The notes beneath the pieces were generated by a model that searched no databases, was not told where the DNA came from, and saw only the letters and a program-made list of their open reading frames with translations. The translations under genes and the position numbers were made by a program. Shown piece by piece: positions 63,665 through 64,000 of a stretch of 64,000 nucleotides of DNA. The stretch lies in NCBI RefSeq assembly GCF_002109325.1, contig NZ_CP015348.1:151501-215500 (forward strand). The letters run 5' to 3'. Source of the DNA: Sporosarcina ureae. Lineage in GTDB: Bacteria; Bacillota; Bacilli; Bacillales_A; Planococcaceae. The number at the start of each line of letters is the position of its first letter. Position 1 is the first letter of the stretch.

Positions 63665-64000
63665 TTAAGAACCTAGTAGAAGGTCTTCAGGGTTTTCAAG
63701 CAACTCTTTAACCATCTTCAAGAATCCAACTGAATCTTTACCATCAATTACACGGTGATCGTAAGAAAGTGCAACATACATCATTGGGCGAATTTCGATA
63801 TTGTCACCAATAGCTACTGGACGCTTCTGAATTGTATGCATACCCAAGATTCCTACTTGTGTACCGTTTAGGATTGGAGTAGACAATAGTGAACCGAATA
63901 CTCCACCGTTTGTAATTGTGAATGAACCGCCTGTCATATCAGCCAATGTCAACTTGTTGTCGCGTGCTTTTTTCGCAAGCTCTCCGATAGATGCTTCGAT
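63665..64000 (-). CDS. odhB: 2-oxoglutarate dehydrogenase E2 component, 3' end only
   Basis: The last 111 residues of a dihydrolipoamide acyltransferase; the gene continues past the right edge. The catalytic-domain motifs are clear: [32 protein letters not shown], and the active-site [20 protein letters not shown], with catalytic His and Asp. TPILN and VFGSL favour the succinyltransferase (OdhB/SucB) over pyruvate or branched-chain E2. Part of the TCA cycle, with E1 expected upstream, outside the window. Confidence 0.9.
   Translation of the reverse strand: MEASIGELAKKARDNKLTLADMTGGSFTITNGGVFGSLLSTPILNGTQVGILGMHTIQKRPVAIGDNIEIRPMMYVALSYDHRVIDGKDSVGFLKMVKELLENPEDLLLGS

Overview
The window looks like a chromosome segment of a low-to-moderate GC Bacillales bacterium of the Planococcaceae type (Sporosarcina or a relative). 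Evidence: Bacillus-like Shine-Dalgarno sites with many TTG/GTG starts, LexA, CcpA and CcpC-type sites, and a gene order (ccdA-thioredoxin-ccdC, DUF2621, aconitase, yneP-yneQ, yneR, plsY, parE-parC) that matches the ccdA-to-parC stretch of Bacillus subtilis. The species call is inference.

Layout. 0-4 kb: small accessory genes (SnoaL-like protein, SRPBCC/ArsR pair with its operator, a small XRE regulator, a MOSC protein). 4-9 kb: an orphan squalene/phytoene synthase, then a LytS/LytT-type two-component system and a CstA-family carrier, probably for pyruvate, whose promoter has direct repeats and a perfect cre site. 9-17 kb: regulators, NRDE protein, general-stress flavin protein, a LexA-controlled Y-family polymerase, and a heterodimeric BmrCD/YheIH-type ABC exporter. 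17-33 kb: thiol-redox and cytochrome maturation genes, SCO protein, aconitase, the yne genes (yneP carries a one-base frameshift) and topoisomerase IV.

33.3-45.4 kb: a 12-kb, all-plus-strand catabolic cluster with an ADP-forming acyl-CoA ligase, two MaoC hydratases, a thiolase-like protein lacking the usual Cys and His, a DUF35 partner, two complementary acyl-CoA dehydrogenases, an aldehyde dehydrogenase, an MFS carrier and ETF. It has the composition of an aldolytic (retro-aldol) side-chain degradation pathway like that of actinobacterial steroid catabolism. The substrate is unknown.

45.5-58.5 kb: probably the replication terminus. An RTP (replication terminator protein) homologue lies at 58.0-58.4 kb. 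A 27-bp sequence 82 bp upstream of it recurs perfectly, inverted, at 47.69 kb, with a shorter copy at 48.05 kb. Their orientations form a coherent fork trap. A dif-like site at 48.57 kb lies inside the trap, where predominant gene orientation changes from plus to minus. Between them are a large HTH protein, a tandem ribbon-helix-helix protein, fni, modABC, an AI-2E permease, an LCP enzyme, an MFS carrier and a YkpA-type ABC-F protein.

58.6-64 kb: two tandem lipoprotein paralogues, a cold-shock gene with a structured leader, xpaC-telA, small conserved genes, and the 3' end of odhB running off the right edge.

Four intergenic regions (22.0, 26.4, 52.6, 63.2 kb) hold the same ordered array of seven or eight ~21-bp units. 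No rRNA, tRNA, CRISPR array, transposase or prophage genes were seen.
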